Source of the DNA: Bacteroidales bacterium
Lineage (GTDB): Bacteria > Bacteroidota > Bacteroidia > Bacteroidales > UBA12077
Direction of reading: 5' to 3'
Length of the DNA stretch: 29,017 bases
NCBI GenBank assembly: GCA_030156305.1
Contig: JASGMZ010000009.1
Span: forward strand, 1 to 29,017
The notes beneath the pieces were generated by a model, which was not told the DNA's origin, made no database searches, and saw only the letters and a list, made by a program, of their open reading frames with translations. Of this stretch, positions 6,420 to 14,796 are shown piece by piece (the stretch's first letter is position 1; every line of letters starts with the position of its first letter). The position numbers were made by a program, and so were the translations under genes.

Positions 6420-8213
6420 ATGACAAAATATAAAATGCATCTGCTTGTTTGTGGTGGTACTGGATGTAGAGCTTCAGCAAGCGATTCTATTGTTGAAAGT
6501 TTAAAACAAGAACTTGAAAACAAAGGGTTATCCGATGAGGTTCAGGTGATCATGACCGGTTGTTTTGGTTTCTGCGAAAAAGGGCCTATAGTAAAAGTAC
6601 TGCCGGATAATACCTTCTATGTGGAGGTAAAACACGAGGATGCTGTTGAAATAGTTGATGAGCATGTTATCAAAGGACGTCAGGTAAAACGATTATTATA
6701 TCAGGATCCTGAAAAGAAACAATCCATATCCGATTCCAAGCACATGGATTTCTATAAAAAGCAAATTCGTATTGCTTTAAGAAATTGTGGGTTTATTGAT
6801 CCGGAAAATGTTGATGAATATATTGGCCGGGATGGTTATATGGCTCTTGGAAAATGTATTAATGAAATGACTCCTCAGGATGTAATCAAAGAAATTAAAG
6901 ATTCTGGATTACGAGGACGTGGTGGTGGAGGGTTCCCCACCGGTTTAAAATGGGAAATAGCATCAAAAAATAATGCCGATCAGAAATATGTGGTTTGTAA
7001 TGCCGACGAAGGAGACCCCGGTGCATTTATGGACCGTTCAATTCTTGAAGGTGATCCACATGCAGTGCTTGAGGCCATGGCTATTTGCGGATATGCAACA
7101 AATGCTTCCAAAGGGTTAATTTATATTCGTGCCGAATATCCATTAGCGATTAAACGGCTAAAAATTGCTATCGATCAGGCTCGGGAATACGGACTGTTAG
7201 GAAAAAATATTTTTGGTTCTGATTTTGAATTTGATGTAGAACTACGATATGGTGCAGGAGCATTTGTTTGTGGTGAGGAAACAGCATTAATACACTCTAT
7301 GGAAGGTTTACGTGGAGAACCAACCATTAAACCTCCATATCCTGCCGAAAAAGGATACTTAGGAAAACCTACCAATGTAAATAATGTGGAAACTTTTGCC
7401 AATATTCCGGTCATTATTAATAAAGGAGCCAACTGGTTTAATAAAATAGGTACCGAAAAATCGAAAGGAACAAAAGTTTTTGCTTTGGCAGGAAAAATTA
7501 ACAACGTAGGGTTAATTGAAGTTCCTATGGGAACTACTTTACGCGAAGTTATTTTTGAAATTGGCGGAGGAATTAAAGACGGGAAGAAATTTAAAGCCGT
7601 TCAAACCGGTGGCCCGTCGGGAGGTTGTTTAACGGAAAAACATCTTGATACCCCAATTGATTTTGATAACCTGATAGCCGCAGGTTCAATGATGGGATCC
7701 GGAGGGATGATTGTAATGGACGAAGACGACTGTATGGTTTCTGTAGCAAAATTCTATCTTGATTTTACCGTTGAAGAGTCTTGTGGAAAATGCTCTCCCT
7801 GCCGGATAGGTAATAAACGCCTGTACGAGTTATTAGACCAGATTACCCAGGGAAAAGCTACAATGGATGATTTGCAGCGTTTACGCAATATGTGCGAAGT
7901 AATTAAAGATACATCACTTTGTGGGTTAGGACAAACATCTCCAAACCCAATTTTATCTACATTAGATAATTTTTGGGATGAGTATGTAGCACACATTAAA
8001 GATCATAAATGTCCTGCCGGACAATGTAAAGATTTGATGAAGTACGTTGTCATCGAAGAAAATTGTGTGGGCTGTACAGCTTGTGTTCGAGTTTGTCCTG
8101 TTGGGGCCATTAGCGGAGAGAAAAAGCAACCACACTATATTGATCCTTCCAATTGTATCAAATGTGGTGCTTGTATTGAGAGATGTAAATTTGATGCAAT
8201 CATTGTAAAATAA
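6420..8213 (+). CDS. hydB: NuoF-like flavoprotein subunit of [FeFe]-hydrogenase (HydB/HndC)
   Basis: 597 residues. Domains: N-terminal thioredoxin-like [2Fe-2S] (C11, C16, C48, C52); NuoF FMN/NAD(P)H core with GRGGGGFPTGLKW (166-178), CNADEGDPG (193-201) and GAGAFVCGEETA (278-289); [4Fe-4S] site C455/C458/C461/C501; C-terminal two-cluster ferredoxin domain (C549/C552/C555/C559 and C579/C582/C585/C589). It oxidises or reduces NAD(P)H through FMN and passes electrons between the nucleotide, ferredoxin and HydA. All known catalytic motifs are intact, in contrast to the paralogue at 15585. It is followed after 17 bases by hydA. Electron bifurcation is established for HydABC of Thermotoga and Acetobacterium and for Hnd; applied here by homology. 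Confidence 0.95.
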   Translation: MTKYKMHLLVCGGTGCRASASDSIVESLKQELENKGLSDEVQVIMTGCFGFCEKGPIVKVLPDNTFYVEVKHEDAVEIVDEHVIKGRQVKRLLYQDPEKKQSISDSKHMDFYKKQIRIALRNCGFIDPENVDEYIGRDGYMALGKCINEMTPQDVIKEIKDSGLRGRGGGGFPTGLKWEIASKNNADQKYVVCNADEGDPGAFMDRSILEGDPHAVLEAMAICGYATNASKGLIYIRAEYPLAIKRLKIAIDQAREYGLLGKNIFGSDFEFDVELRYGAGAFVCGEETALIHSMEGLRGEPTIKPPYPAEKGYLGKPTNVNNVETFANIPVIINKGANWFNKIGTEKSKGTKVFALAGKINNVGLIEVPMGTTLREVIFEIGGGIKDGKKFKAVQTGGPSGGCLTEKHLDTPIDFDNLIAAGSMMGSGGMIVMDEDDCMVSVAKFYLDFTVEESCGKCSPCRIGNKRLYELLDQITQGKATMDDLQRLRNMCEVIKDTSLCGLGQTSPNPILSTLDNFWDEYVAHIKDHKCPAGQCKDLMKYVVIEENCVGCTACVRVCPVGAISGEKKQPHYIDPSNCIKCGACIERCKFDAIIVK

Positions 8214-8230
8214 TTAAACTGTTTAGGACG

Positions 8231-10006
8231 ATGGAAAAAGTAAAATTAACGATAGATAACAAGCAAATAGAAGTAGAAAAAGGAACTACGATCTATAAAG
8301 CTGCAAAACAATTAGGAATTGATATCCCGGTGCTTTGTTACATGAATCTTGAAGATTTAGGGATAGAGAATAAACCAGGTGGTTGCCGTATTTGTGTGGT
8401 TGAAGTGGAAGGACGTAAGAATCTGGCTCCTTCATGCTCCACCGAAGTATGGGATGGAATGGTAGTTAATACTCATTCTATGCGTGTAATTAATGCCCGC
8501 AGAACGGTAATGGAGTTTATTCTTTCGGATCATCCGAAAGATTGTTTAACCTGTGCAAAATCAGGAAACTGCGAATTGCAGGATATGGCTGTAAAATTAG
8601 GAATCCGTGAAGTTCCCGGACAAGAGTATGCTGAAATGTCAGAATATAAAATTGATTTTTCTCCATCATTAATTCGCGACCTGGATAAATGTATCATGTG
8701 CCGCCGTTGCGAGATGATGTGTAACGAATTCCAAACCGTTGGTGCATTATCAGCTTTTAACCGTGGATTTGAAGCAGCAGTAGGCCCTGCTTTTGAAATG
8801 GATATTGAGTATTCACCCTGTACCTATTGTGGACAGTGTGTTGCGGTTTGTCCTACCGGAGCATTAACCGAAAAAGATCATACCCGTGATGTAATTAATG
8901 CATTAGCTGATCCAACAAAAACAGTGGTTGTGCAAACAGCACCGGCAGTAAGAGCTGCATTGGGTGAGGAATTTGGGTTAGAAGCAGGTACACGTGTAAC
9001 CGGCGAAATGGTTGCAGCATTACGCCGCTTAGGTTTTGATTATGTTTTCGATACTGATTTTGCTGCTGACTTAACCATTATGGAAGAGGGCACAGAATTG
9101 TTAGATCGTTTAACCAAACATCTTAATGGCGATAAAGAAGTTAAACTTCCAATTCTTACATCATGTTGTCCTGCATGGGTTAGTTTCTTTGAACATAATT
9201 TCCCCGAAATGATGGATGTTCCTTCATCAGCACGTTCGCCACAGCAAATGTTTGGTTCTATAGCAAAAACTTATTTTGCCGATAAGATTGAAGTTAAACG
9301 TGAAGATTTAGTCGTGGTTTCTATCATGCCTTGTTTGGCGAAAAAATATGAAGCGCAACGCGATGAGTTTAAAGTGGATGGAAATCCTGATGTGGATTTC
9401 TCTATTTCTACCCGTGAATTAGCTCATCTGATAAAAGAGGCTAACCTCGATCTTAAAACACTGCCTAAAGAAGAGTTTGACACACCATTAGGTGAATCAA
9501 CCGGAGCGGGTGTTATTTTTGGGGCAACAGGTGGTGTTATCGAAGCAGCTACACGTACTGCTTACGAGTTACATACCGGTAAAAAATTAGAGGATATTGA
9601 CTTTAAGCAATTGCGTGGTTTAGAAGGAATACGAAAAGCAACTGTTGATTTTGAAGGTACTCCAATTAATATTGGTATTGCTCACGGATTAGGAAATGCG
9701 CGTAAACTGCTCGAAGATATTAAAGCCGGAAAATCTGAATTCCATGCCATAGAAATTATGTCTTGTCCGGGGGGTTGTATCGGTGGTGGTGGACAACCAT
9801 TACATCATAGTGACTCAGGCATTTTAAAAGCTCGTATGAAAGCTATTTACGAAGAAGATGCTGATAAACCCATCCGTAAATCGCATGATAATCCGTATAT
9901 CATTAAATTATACGAAGAGTTCTTAGGCAAACCTATGAGTGAGAAAGCACATCATTTATTACATACATGCTATTTTGACAAAAGTCGTAAAGTTGAAATT
10001 AGTTAA
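8231..10006 (+). CDS. hydA: [FeFe]-hydrogenase catalytic subunit, complete (HydA/HndD)
   Basis: 591 residues, CpI-like M3 layout. [2Fe-2S] ligands C36/C52/C55/C69; His-ligated [4Fe-4S] H101/C105/C108/C114; two [4Fe-4S] sites C154/C157/C160/C164 and C197/C200/C203/C207; H-cluster domain with canonical L1 TSCCPAW (C312 relay, C313 ligand), L2 SIMPC (C368) and L3 IMSCPGGC (C512, C516). The proton-path residues equivalent to CpI E279, E282, R286 and S319 are present (MEEGTELLDR, PSSARSP), as is GESTGAGVIFGATGG. It lacks the extra C-terminal [2Fe-2S] domain of Thermotoga HydA. It should catalyse reversible H2 formation with HydB and HydC, in the cytoplasm. No maturases (HydEFG) are in the window. 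Confidence 0.96.
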   Translation: MEKVKLTIDNKQIEVEKGTTIYKAAKQLGIDIPVLCYMNLEDLGIENKPGGCRICVVEVEGRKNLAPSCSTEVWDGMVVNTHSMRVINARRTVMEFILSDHPKDCLTCAKSGNCELQDMAVKLGIREVPGQEYAEMSEYKIDFSPSLIRDLDKCIMCRRCEMMCNEFQTVGALSAFNRGFEAAVGPAFEMDIEYSPCTYCGQCVAVCPTGALTEKDHTRDVINALADPTKTVVVQTAPAVRAALGEEFGLEAGTRVTGEMVAALRRLGFDYVFDTDFAADLTIMEEGTELLDRLTKHLNGDKEVKLPILTSCCPAWVSFFEHNFPEMMDVPSSARSPQQMFGSIAKTYFADKIEVKREDLVVVSIMPCLAKKYEAQRDEFKVDGNPDVDFSISTRELAHLIKEANLDLKTLPKEEFDTPLGESTGAGVIFGATGGVIEAATRTAYELHTGKKLEDIDFKQLRGLEGIRKATVDFEGTPINIGIAHGLGNARKLLEDIKAGKSEFHAIEIMSCPGGCIGGGGQPLHHSDSGILKARMKAIYEEDADKPIRKSHDNPYIIKLYEEFLGKPMSEKAHHLLHTCYFDKSRKVEIS

Positions 10007-10022
10007 TGAGATAATTAAACCT

Positions 10023-10027
10023 GGAGG
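10023..10027 (+). promoter_or_regulatory. Shine-Dalgarno GGAGG for hydC
   Basis: GGAGG 8 bases before the ATG at 10036; strong for a Bacteroidetes gene and supports this start. Confidence 0.75.
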
Positions 10028-10035
10028 AAAAATAA

Positions 10036-10521
10036 ATGTCACATATAAAAGTAAAAATCAAAGAAAAAGACTTAAATACGATTAAACAAATTTGTAAGTC
10101 TTTTAACAACGAGCCTAAAGAATTGATTAATGTGCTGCATAAAACACAAGAACATTTTGGCTATTTGCCTGCGGAAATTCAGGAAGTTGTAGCACAAGAG
10201 CTAAATGTGCCGGTAGCTAAGGTTTATGGTGTAGTAACTTTTTATTCGTTCTTTACTATGCTGCCCAAAGGGAAGCATCCTGTTTCAATATGTACGGGTA
10301 CGGCTTGTTATGTTCGAGGTGCTGATAATGTGTTGCAGGAATTTAAACGTCAGTTAGGAATAGAGGTAGGCGAAACAACCGAAGACGGTGAGTTTTCATT
10401 AAGCTGCTTACGTTGTGTAGGAGCTTGTGGATTGGCGCCCGTTGTTTTAGTAGGCGATAAAACTTACGGGCGTGTTGCACCCGATGGCGTAAAAGCAATT
10501 ATTGATGAATATAAAAAATAG
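10036..10521 (+). CDS. hydC: NuoE-like [2Fe-2S] subunit of [FeFe]-hydrogenase (HydC/HndA)
   Basis: 161 residues, the normal length for NuoE/HydC. A helical N-terminal part (ELINVLHKTQEHFGYLP, VPVAKVYGVVTFYSFF) is followed by a thioredoxin-like [2Fe-2S] domain with ligands C86, C91, C127 and C131 (SICTGTAC, CVGAC). It transfers electrons next to HydB. The start is set by GGAGG at 10023. It is the last gene of the operon; transcription probably ends at the hairpin at 10651. Unlike in Thermotoga, where hydC comes first, this gene order is B-F-A-E (hndB, hydB, hydA, hydC). Confidence 0.94.
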   Translation: MSHIKVKIKEKDLNTIKQICKSFNNEPKELINVLHKTQEHFGYLPAEIQEVVAQELNVPVAKVYGVVTFYSFFTMLPKGKHPVSICTGTACYVRGADNVLQEFKRQLGIEVGETTEDGEFSLSCLRCVGACGLAPVVLVGDKTYGRVAPDGVKAIIDEYKK

Positions 10522-10650
10522 TGCATTGGATAAAATTTTTGAGGTTGGTAATTAAATTTGGTTAGGTTAATTATAGTTTAGGGTTATTTTTTCAATAGGA
10601 TTCAACCAATATATAAACAATTTACTTTCAAAAATTATCCAATATCCAAA

Positions 10651-10686
10651 AGCATCTCTCCCTTAACAGGGTTGAGGTGCTTTTTT
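10651..10686 (+). terminator. Rho-independent terminator of the first hydrogenase operon
   Basis: AGCATCTC/GAGGTGCT (one G-T pair) plus CCCT/AGGG form a hairpin around TTAAC, followed by TTTTTT. It is 130 bases after the hydC stop; the bases between hold nothing else I recognise. Confidence 0.8.
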
Positions 10687-10737
10687 GTGTTTAGAAATTC
10701 TGCTATTTTTGTAAGTAGTCAGAACACAAATCAATGC

Positions 10738-11118
10738 ATGATTTATATTGCTTTTTCATCGTTATATCATCATCCTTTGCCTGAGGGTCACCGGTTTCCA
10801 ATGGATAAATACACTCTTATTCCGGAAAAGTTAATTGCTGAAGGTACTTACACTCAAAGAAATTTTTTTGAGCCTAAATTAACCGACGATGATTTTATAT
10901 CGTTAGTGCATAGCAAAAATTATATCCGTAAATTAAAAAGCAATAATTTAAGTAAAGCCGAAGAACGCAGAATGGGGTTTCCTTTTAGCCAGGCCTTATT
11001 AAAACGCGAAGAACTGATTTGTGCCGGAACTACCCAGTCCGCTTTATTCGCTTTGGAAAATAGCGTTTCATTTAATGTAGCTGGCGGTACCCATCATGCT
11101 CACCGCGATTTTGGTTAA
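10738..11118 (+). pseudogene. Histone-deacetylase-family gene, 3' truncated
   Basis: 127 codons from the ATG at 10738 match the N-terminus of bacterial class-II-like histone deacetylase/AcuC family proteins: YHHPLPEGHRFPMDKY, LVHSKNYIRKL, FPFSQALLKREELICAGT and the active-site start GGTHHAHRDFG. Normal members have about 300 residues; here the frame ends just after the catalytic His pair and the later metal ligands are missing. The break lies 14 bases before the repeat element at 11133. A TATTTTTG box at 10704-10711 could be its old promoter. Non-functional by truncation. Confidence 0.82.
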
Positions 11119-11132
11119 GGTTATTGTATATA

Positions 11133-11288
11133 TAGTGGCTATAAGAAAACGTCAATAACTGCGTTACGCTCGCATTGGCAATTAGTCATTTACGTCAGTA
11201 AACTCCTGGCTGCTAATTCTTCGCAAGCCTTGTTTTTGACGTTTTTTATTACGCCACTAAAAAAACTGGTGTTTTCTAAGATGCACTA
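11133..11288 (-). repeat. 156-bp interspersed repeat with imperfect terminal inverted repeats
   Basis: Ends are TAGTGGCTATAAGAAAACGTC and, on the other strand, TAGTGCATCTTAGAAAACACC: imperfect inverted repeats of ~20 bp. Read on the minus strand it matches the short copy at 1813-1867 at both ends. Inner segments GACGTTTTTTATTACG and GTCAATAACTGCG repeat the GACGTTTT/GTCAATAA theme. No coding capacity. MITE-like or other non-autonomous element; it lies between two gene remnants. Confidence 0.75.
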
Positions 11289-11293
11289 AGTAA

Positions 11294-11416
11294 AATCCGT
11301 TAAAAGATATTGCCCTTTCTGAACCCAAAGATAATCCAGATTATAAAATATATCATTTTTTTGCCAAAGATCCAGAAGGGCTCAGTATTGATTTTCAGTA
11401 TTTTTGGGATAAATAA
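11294..11416 (+). pseudogene. C-terminal remnant of a VOC/glyoxalase-family gene
   Basis: The last 40 codons of a lost gene. The translation contains YHFFAKDPEGLSIDFQYF and ends WDK-stop, the typical final strand of vicinal-oxygen-chelate proteins (..F.DPEG..IEFQ). It has no start; an in-frame TAA at 11291 lies right at the repeat edge. The stop directly abuts the end of the phosphatase gene on the other strand. Everything upstream was replaced by the repeat. Confidence 0.65.
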
Positions 11417-12601
11417 TTAGATAAATTTCATACTAACCTCTTTCAGGAATTTTCCTTCCAGCGTTTCGGCAATTCTTCGCACAACGGTTCGTCTGATTTC
11501 AAGTTCTACCGGAAGGTTTGGATCCTGATGAGCAATATTGATTCGTGTCCCAATAATAAAATGGATTTCGTCGCTTTCTTTAAGCAGTTTAACAATTTGG
11601 TCGGCAGGCCCTTTTCCTAAAATGTAGTTGTTGTTATATACTTTTAATATTTCGTGTACTTTGCTGAGGGTTAAAATCCCTTCTGTTACCAAATCAATAC
11701 CAGGCATATAGGCAATTGGAGGTAGATCGGGATCGTGAAATTCGAAGCTATCTTCAATTTCAAGTTCTAATTCACGGGCAATAATATCAGCTGTTGTTGC
11801 GCCACATAGAATCTTTTTCCCTTTAAAATTTTTTACCTCACGGGCTAGTTTTTTATCTTTTTCCTCCTCATAGGGTGGCCCTGTACAGATTAATAATTTT
11901 CTGGGTTCACGAAAATATACCGAAGCACAACTTGTATCATCTTTAGCGTGGTAACCATCATTTTGATAAGCCACATTAACCACTTTACCGGCAAGTTTAT
12001 TGGCTGATATATTCGGATTGTTTTTAATTAACCGATGGGTAAATTGTATTAGATTATCATGGCCCCAGCCAAACGGGAACCTATGACTACCCATTCCCGA
12101 CTGTGTTATTCCATCGGAGCATGATATGATTCGATCTTCTTTTTGGGCATAAAAAGTACAACTTTTTAATTCTTTTCCTGCATTTTTATCACTCTCGAGG
12201 ATAATACATTGCCATTGGGGATTAAAAATCTCATTATCTCTAAAAATGATAGTTTCGGGATTATCATATTCCAAAATAGTAGTTTTACCATCGGCTTCAA
12301 TGTCAATAATGGTAAAAGTAGAATAGCTAATTTTGCGCTGGCTGCAAACCGGGAGGGTATTCATAATAATTTCAGCAATACGGTTAACATCCTTATGTTC
12401 ACGGGTAAAATTTAAAGCCATTTTGGATGTTAAGGTAGCCAATATGTTCGCTTTTACGCCATGTCCCATCCCGTCCGATAAAACAATAATAATTCGTTCC
12501 TCAGTTTTTATGCGTTCAGATAAAAATACATCTCCACATATACGTTCGCCATCATGATTTTTTTGCTGGCAATCGACTTCTATGTAGAATTGATGCTTCA
12601 T
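11417..12601 (-). CDS. SpoIIE/PP2C-family serine phosphatase linked to sensory hydrogenase
   Basis: 394 residues. The N-terminal ~230 residues are a SpoIIE-type PP2C domain with metal-binding motifs GDVF (D24), VLSDGMGHG (D43, G44), SCSDGI (D163) and KDDTSCASV (D221/D222). Such enzymes dephosphorylate Ser/Thr of STAS-type or similar partners. The C-terminal ~160 residues (LLICTGPP..., KILCGATTADIIARELELE, ...IHFIIGTRINIAHQ) form a second alpha/beta domain I cannot name; it is seen after the phosphatase domain in related anaerobe proteins. The start overlaps the upstream HydS-like gene by 4 bases, so the two are translationally coupled: the sensor probably controls the phosphatase. No transmembrane segments. 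Confidence 0.88.
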   Translation of the reverse strand: MKHQFYIEVDCQQKNHDGERICGDVFLSERIKTEERIIIVLSDGMGHGVKANILATLTSKMALNFTREHKDVNRIAEIIMNTLPVCSQRKISYSTFTIIDIEADGKTTILEYDNPETIIFRDNEIFNPQWQCIILESDKNAGKELKSCTFYAQKEDRIISCSDGITQSGMGSHRFPFGWGHDNLIQFTHRLIKNNPNISANKLAGKVVNVAYQNDGYHAKDDTSCASVYFREPRKLLICTGPPYEEEKDKKLAREVKNFKGKKILCGATTADIIARELELEIEDSFEFHDPDLPPIAYMPGIDLVTEGILTLSKVHEILKVYNNNYILGKGPADQIVKLLKESDEIHFIIGTRINIAHQDPNLPVELEIRRTVVRRIAETLEGKFLKEVSMKFI

Positions 12602-14460
12602 TCCTCGTTTTTATTAAACGTTTTGTATAATTCAAGGATTGAGTTAAGCATTTGTTCTGTTTCTGAAGCTCCTTCACCCAATAAAAATCCAATTTTTTGA
12701 ACCATTGCCAGATTTTTATCAATAACTTCTGTAACGCGTTTAATTACTTCTTCTTTTCTTACTTCAGGAGCATACATATCTCGGAATACCGCACCAACAA
12801 TTTTGTTTTTTCGGATTGTAAAAACAGAAAGGTTTAATAGTTGTTCATCTAAATGAATATCCCTATCTAAAATGTTTTTATTGGTAGAAAAAACATGATT
12901 AAATAAATTGTAAACATTAAAGGGAAGTAGCGTTTTTAAATCGGCACCAACTAAGCCGGGAATAATTTCATTAATAGCATCTGCTTCCTCGCCCAATAAA
13001 TTGATAAAACTATTATTGGATTGAATGATTTTTAAATTTTGATCGATAATTACAACTCCTGTAGGGAGTTTTTGTAACATATTATTTATAATGTCAGATG
13101 CTTCTTGTGCCGCTTCTTTTTCTTTTCTGGCATTTTGTTCTGACTCTTTAAGTGCCTTTTGAGTTTGAGCTAATTTTTCGTTGGAAGTTTTAAGCGCTTT
13201 TATATAATCTTGCCTGTTTCGCAAGGTATACGTAAGACACATATCAATTCTGGCTAACCCTTTGGATACTGCTATGGCAAAATCGCGGCAAGTATCGTAA
13301 CCACAAGCACTACATCCTAAATCAGGATTATGATCTTTTTTCCCAATTGCTTTTAATACTTCCGTGATTTTTTCTTCTGAAGGTGTTTTTATGCGTTGAT
13401 CATCATTGTAAAAATTTCTTGAATAATCTAAATCCCAATATTTTTCAATTTCTTTTTCCCATTTTTTTAAATCAAAATTGTTTAACCGTTTATTGGCGTA
13501 TTCAGTTACTCGGGTATGCCTGATAAATTTTTCACCACCTTTTGATGTTCCTGGGCCCATTAAACATCCTTCACAATAATATAAGTTAAAATGTTTTTTT
13601 ATAGTTTCAATTTCCTGGTTGAATTGTTTGGTGGCATTTAACATATTGTATTTTCCTTCGGCGGTTATAACCTTTCCTTCAAGCAAATCTTCACTAATAT
13701 TTGAAGCCTGCAATAGTCCATTTGCAATAGGGAAAAGTGATCCTTTGTAACCTATTGGTGAATCAAATTCAGAATATTCAAGCGTACTTTCGTGAATTTT
13801 AAATTCTTCAAAAAGCTCTCGCAGTTCAATAAATGTAAGTACCGAATTAATTTTTCCGTCATCTTTATTTAGCAATGCTTCGTTTTTGCTTTCAATACAA
13901 GGGCCGATATAAACAATCTGGATATCTTTCCCATATAGATGTCGGGCAATTTTTGCTGTAGCAACCATGGGTGATACAAGGGGTGCCAGATTTTTTATTA
14001 GTTCAGGTTGAAATTTCTGAATATACGATACTATTACCGGGCAGGCTGTTGAGATATAATATTTTCCCTTAAAATTTTTGAAAAGTTCAGCATATTTAAA
14101 CGCTATGATGTCAGCACCAAATGATACTTCATTTACATAATCAAATCCAAGTTGTTTGATCATCTGCACAAACTTGCGATAATCTGTAATATCATGAAAT
14201 TCTCCTGAAATACTGGGGGCAACAATAGCAATTTTTTTTGCTTTTGATTGAAGGATTTTTTTTGTTTCTTCTTTTGAATCTCTAAAACGAATAGCATCTT
14301 CAGGACATACAGAAGTACAGCTGCCGCATCCAATGCATCGCTCCGGAATAACCCGTGCAAAATCTCTGTTAACTTTTACTTCAATGGCATTTACAGGACA
14401 AACTCTTACACACGAATAGTTTAAGTTACATTTTTCTTTTATGATTTCTACGATGGGCAT
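12598..14460 (-). CDS. HydS-like sensory [FeFe]-hydrogenase with PAS domain
   Basis: 620 residues. Domains: ferredoxin motifs (first with C11, N14 in place of Cys, C17, C21; second C42/C45/C48/C52); H-cluster domain with L1 STACP (A139 replaces the relay Cys, C140 ligand), L2 IGPC (C188) and L3 YYCEGC (C296, C299); PF04060-type site C383/C386/C391/C408; coiled coil about 415-460; PAS domain about 460-560; helical tail to 620. Ala at the relay position and the missing MPC are hallmarks of group-C sensory hydrogenases such as Thermotoga HydS, which turn over very slowly. It has no kinase domain; the output is likely the overlapping SpoIIE phosphatase gene. Its upstream partner is the small [2Fe-2S] protein. 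Confidence 0.93.
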   Translation of the reverse strand: MPIVEIIKEKCNLNYSCVRVCPVNAIEVKVNRDFARVIPERCIGCGSCTSVCPEDAIRFRDSKEETKKILQSKAKKIAIVAPSISGEFHDITDYRKFVQMIKQLGFDYVNEVSFGADIIAFKYAELFKNFKGKYYISTACPVIVSYIQKFQPELIKNLAPLVSPMVATAKIARHLYGKDIQIVYIGPCIESKNEALLNKDDGKINSVLTFIELRELFEEFKIHESTLEYSEFDSPIGYKGSLFPIANGLLQASNISEDLLEGKVITAEGKYNMLNATKQFNQEIETIKKHFNLYYCEGCLMGPGTSKGGEKFIRHTRVTEYANKRLNNFDLKKWEKEIEKYWDLDYSRNFYNDDQRIKTPSEEKITEVLKAIGKKDHNPDLGCSACGYDTCRDFAIAVSKGLARIDMCLTYTLRNRQDYIKALKTSNEKLAQTQKALKESEQNARKEKEAAQEASDIINNMLQKLPTGVVIIDQNLKIIQSNNSFINLLGEEADAINEIIPGLVGADLKTLLPFNVYNLFNHVFSTNKNILDRDIHLDEQLLNLSVFTIRKNKIVGAVFRDMYAPEVRKEEVIKRVTEVIDKNLAMVQKIGFLLGEGASETEQMLNSILELYKTFNKNEE

Positions 14461-14499
14461 TTGTTTTCAATTTCATGATAAGATATAAAGTTATCAAAA

Positions 14500-14745
14500 T
14501 CAATCGGTACTAAAAATTTTATCTAGTAAATAAATAATATTATCTGGTGATACGTTTTGGTATTCTTTATCATCTACTTTTATTGTGGGGCCATTTTCGC
14601 AATTTCCAAAACAGTGGCTACCATGAAAATATACCTTATCTTCCAGTTGATGATCTTTTATATATTGCTTGATGATTTGAACTGTTTGTTTATTTCCTCT
14701 TGAAAAACACGAACTGCCAAGACATATAATAATTTCTTTTTTCAT
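14500..14745 (-). CDS. Small thioredoxin-like [2Fe-2S] ferredoxin
   Basis: 81 residues with cluster ligands C8, C13, C45 and C49 (CLGSSC and CFGNC), the NuoE-like C-x4-C / C-x3-C pattern, without the helical NuoE N-domain. It matches the N-terminal domain of HydB-type proteins as a free-standing unit and probably carries electrons to or from the HydS-like protein encoded 39 bases downstream. The start at 14745 is chosen because AAGGAGAA lies 4 bases upstream; an in-frame ATG at 14775 would bypass it. First gene of the minus-strand sensor operon. Confidence 0.85.
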   Translation of the reverse strand: MKKEIIICLGSSCFSRGNKQTVQIIKQYIKDHQLEDKVYFHGSHCFGNCENGPTIKVDDKEYQNVSPDNIIYLLDKIFSTD

Positions 14746-14749
14746 TAAA

Positions 14750-14757
14750 TTCTCCTT
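14750..14757 (-). promoter_or_regulatory. Shine-Dalgarno AAGGAGAA deciding the start at 14745
   Basis: On the minus strand AAGGAGAA lies 4 bases before the ATG at 14745 and inside the longer alternative reading, so it argues for the shorter protein. Confidence 0.75.
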
Positions 14758-14796
14758 AAAACATCTATTCTTCAATTATTATAGCATTTCAGACTT

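Noticed and set aside
10738..11118. Intact small histone-deacetylase-like protein
   Set aside because: The frame stops right after the first catalytic His pair; the later metal ligands and two thirds of the fold are missing, so it was called a pseudogene.
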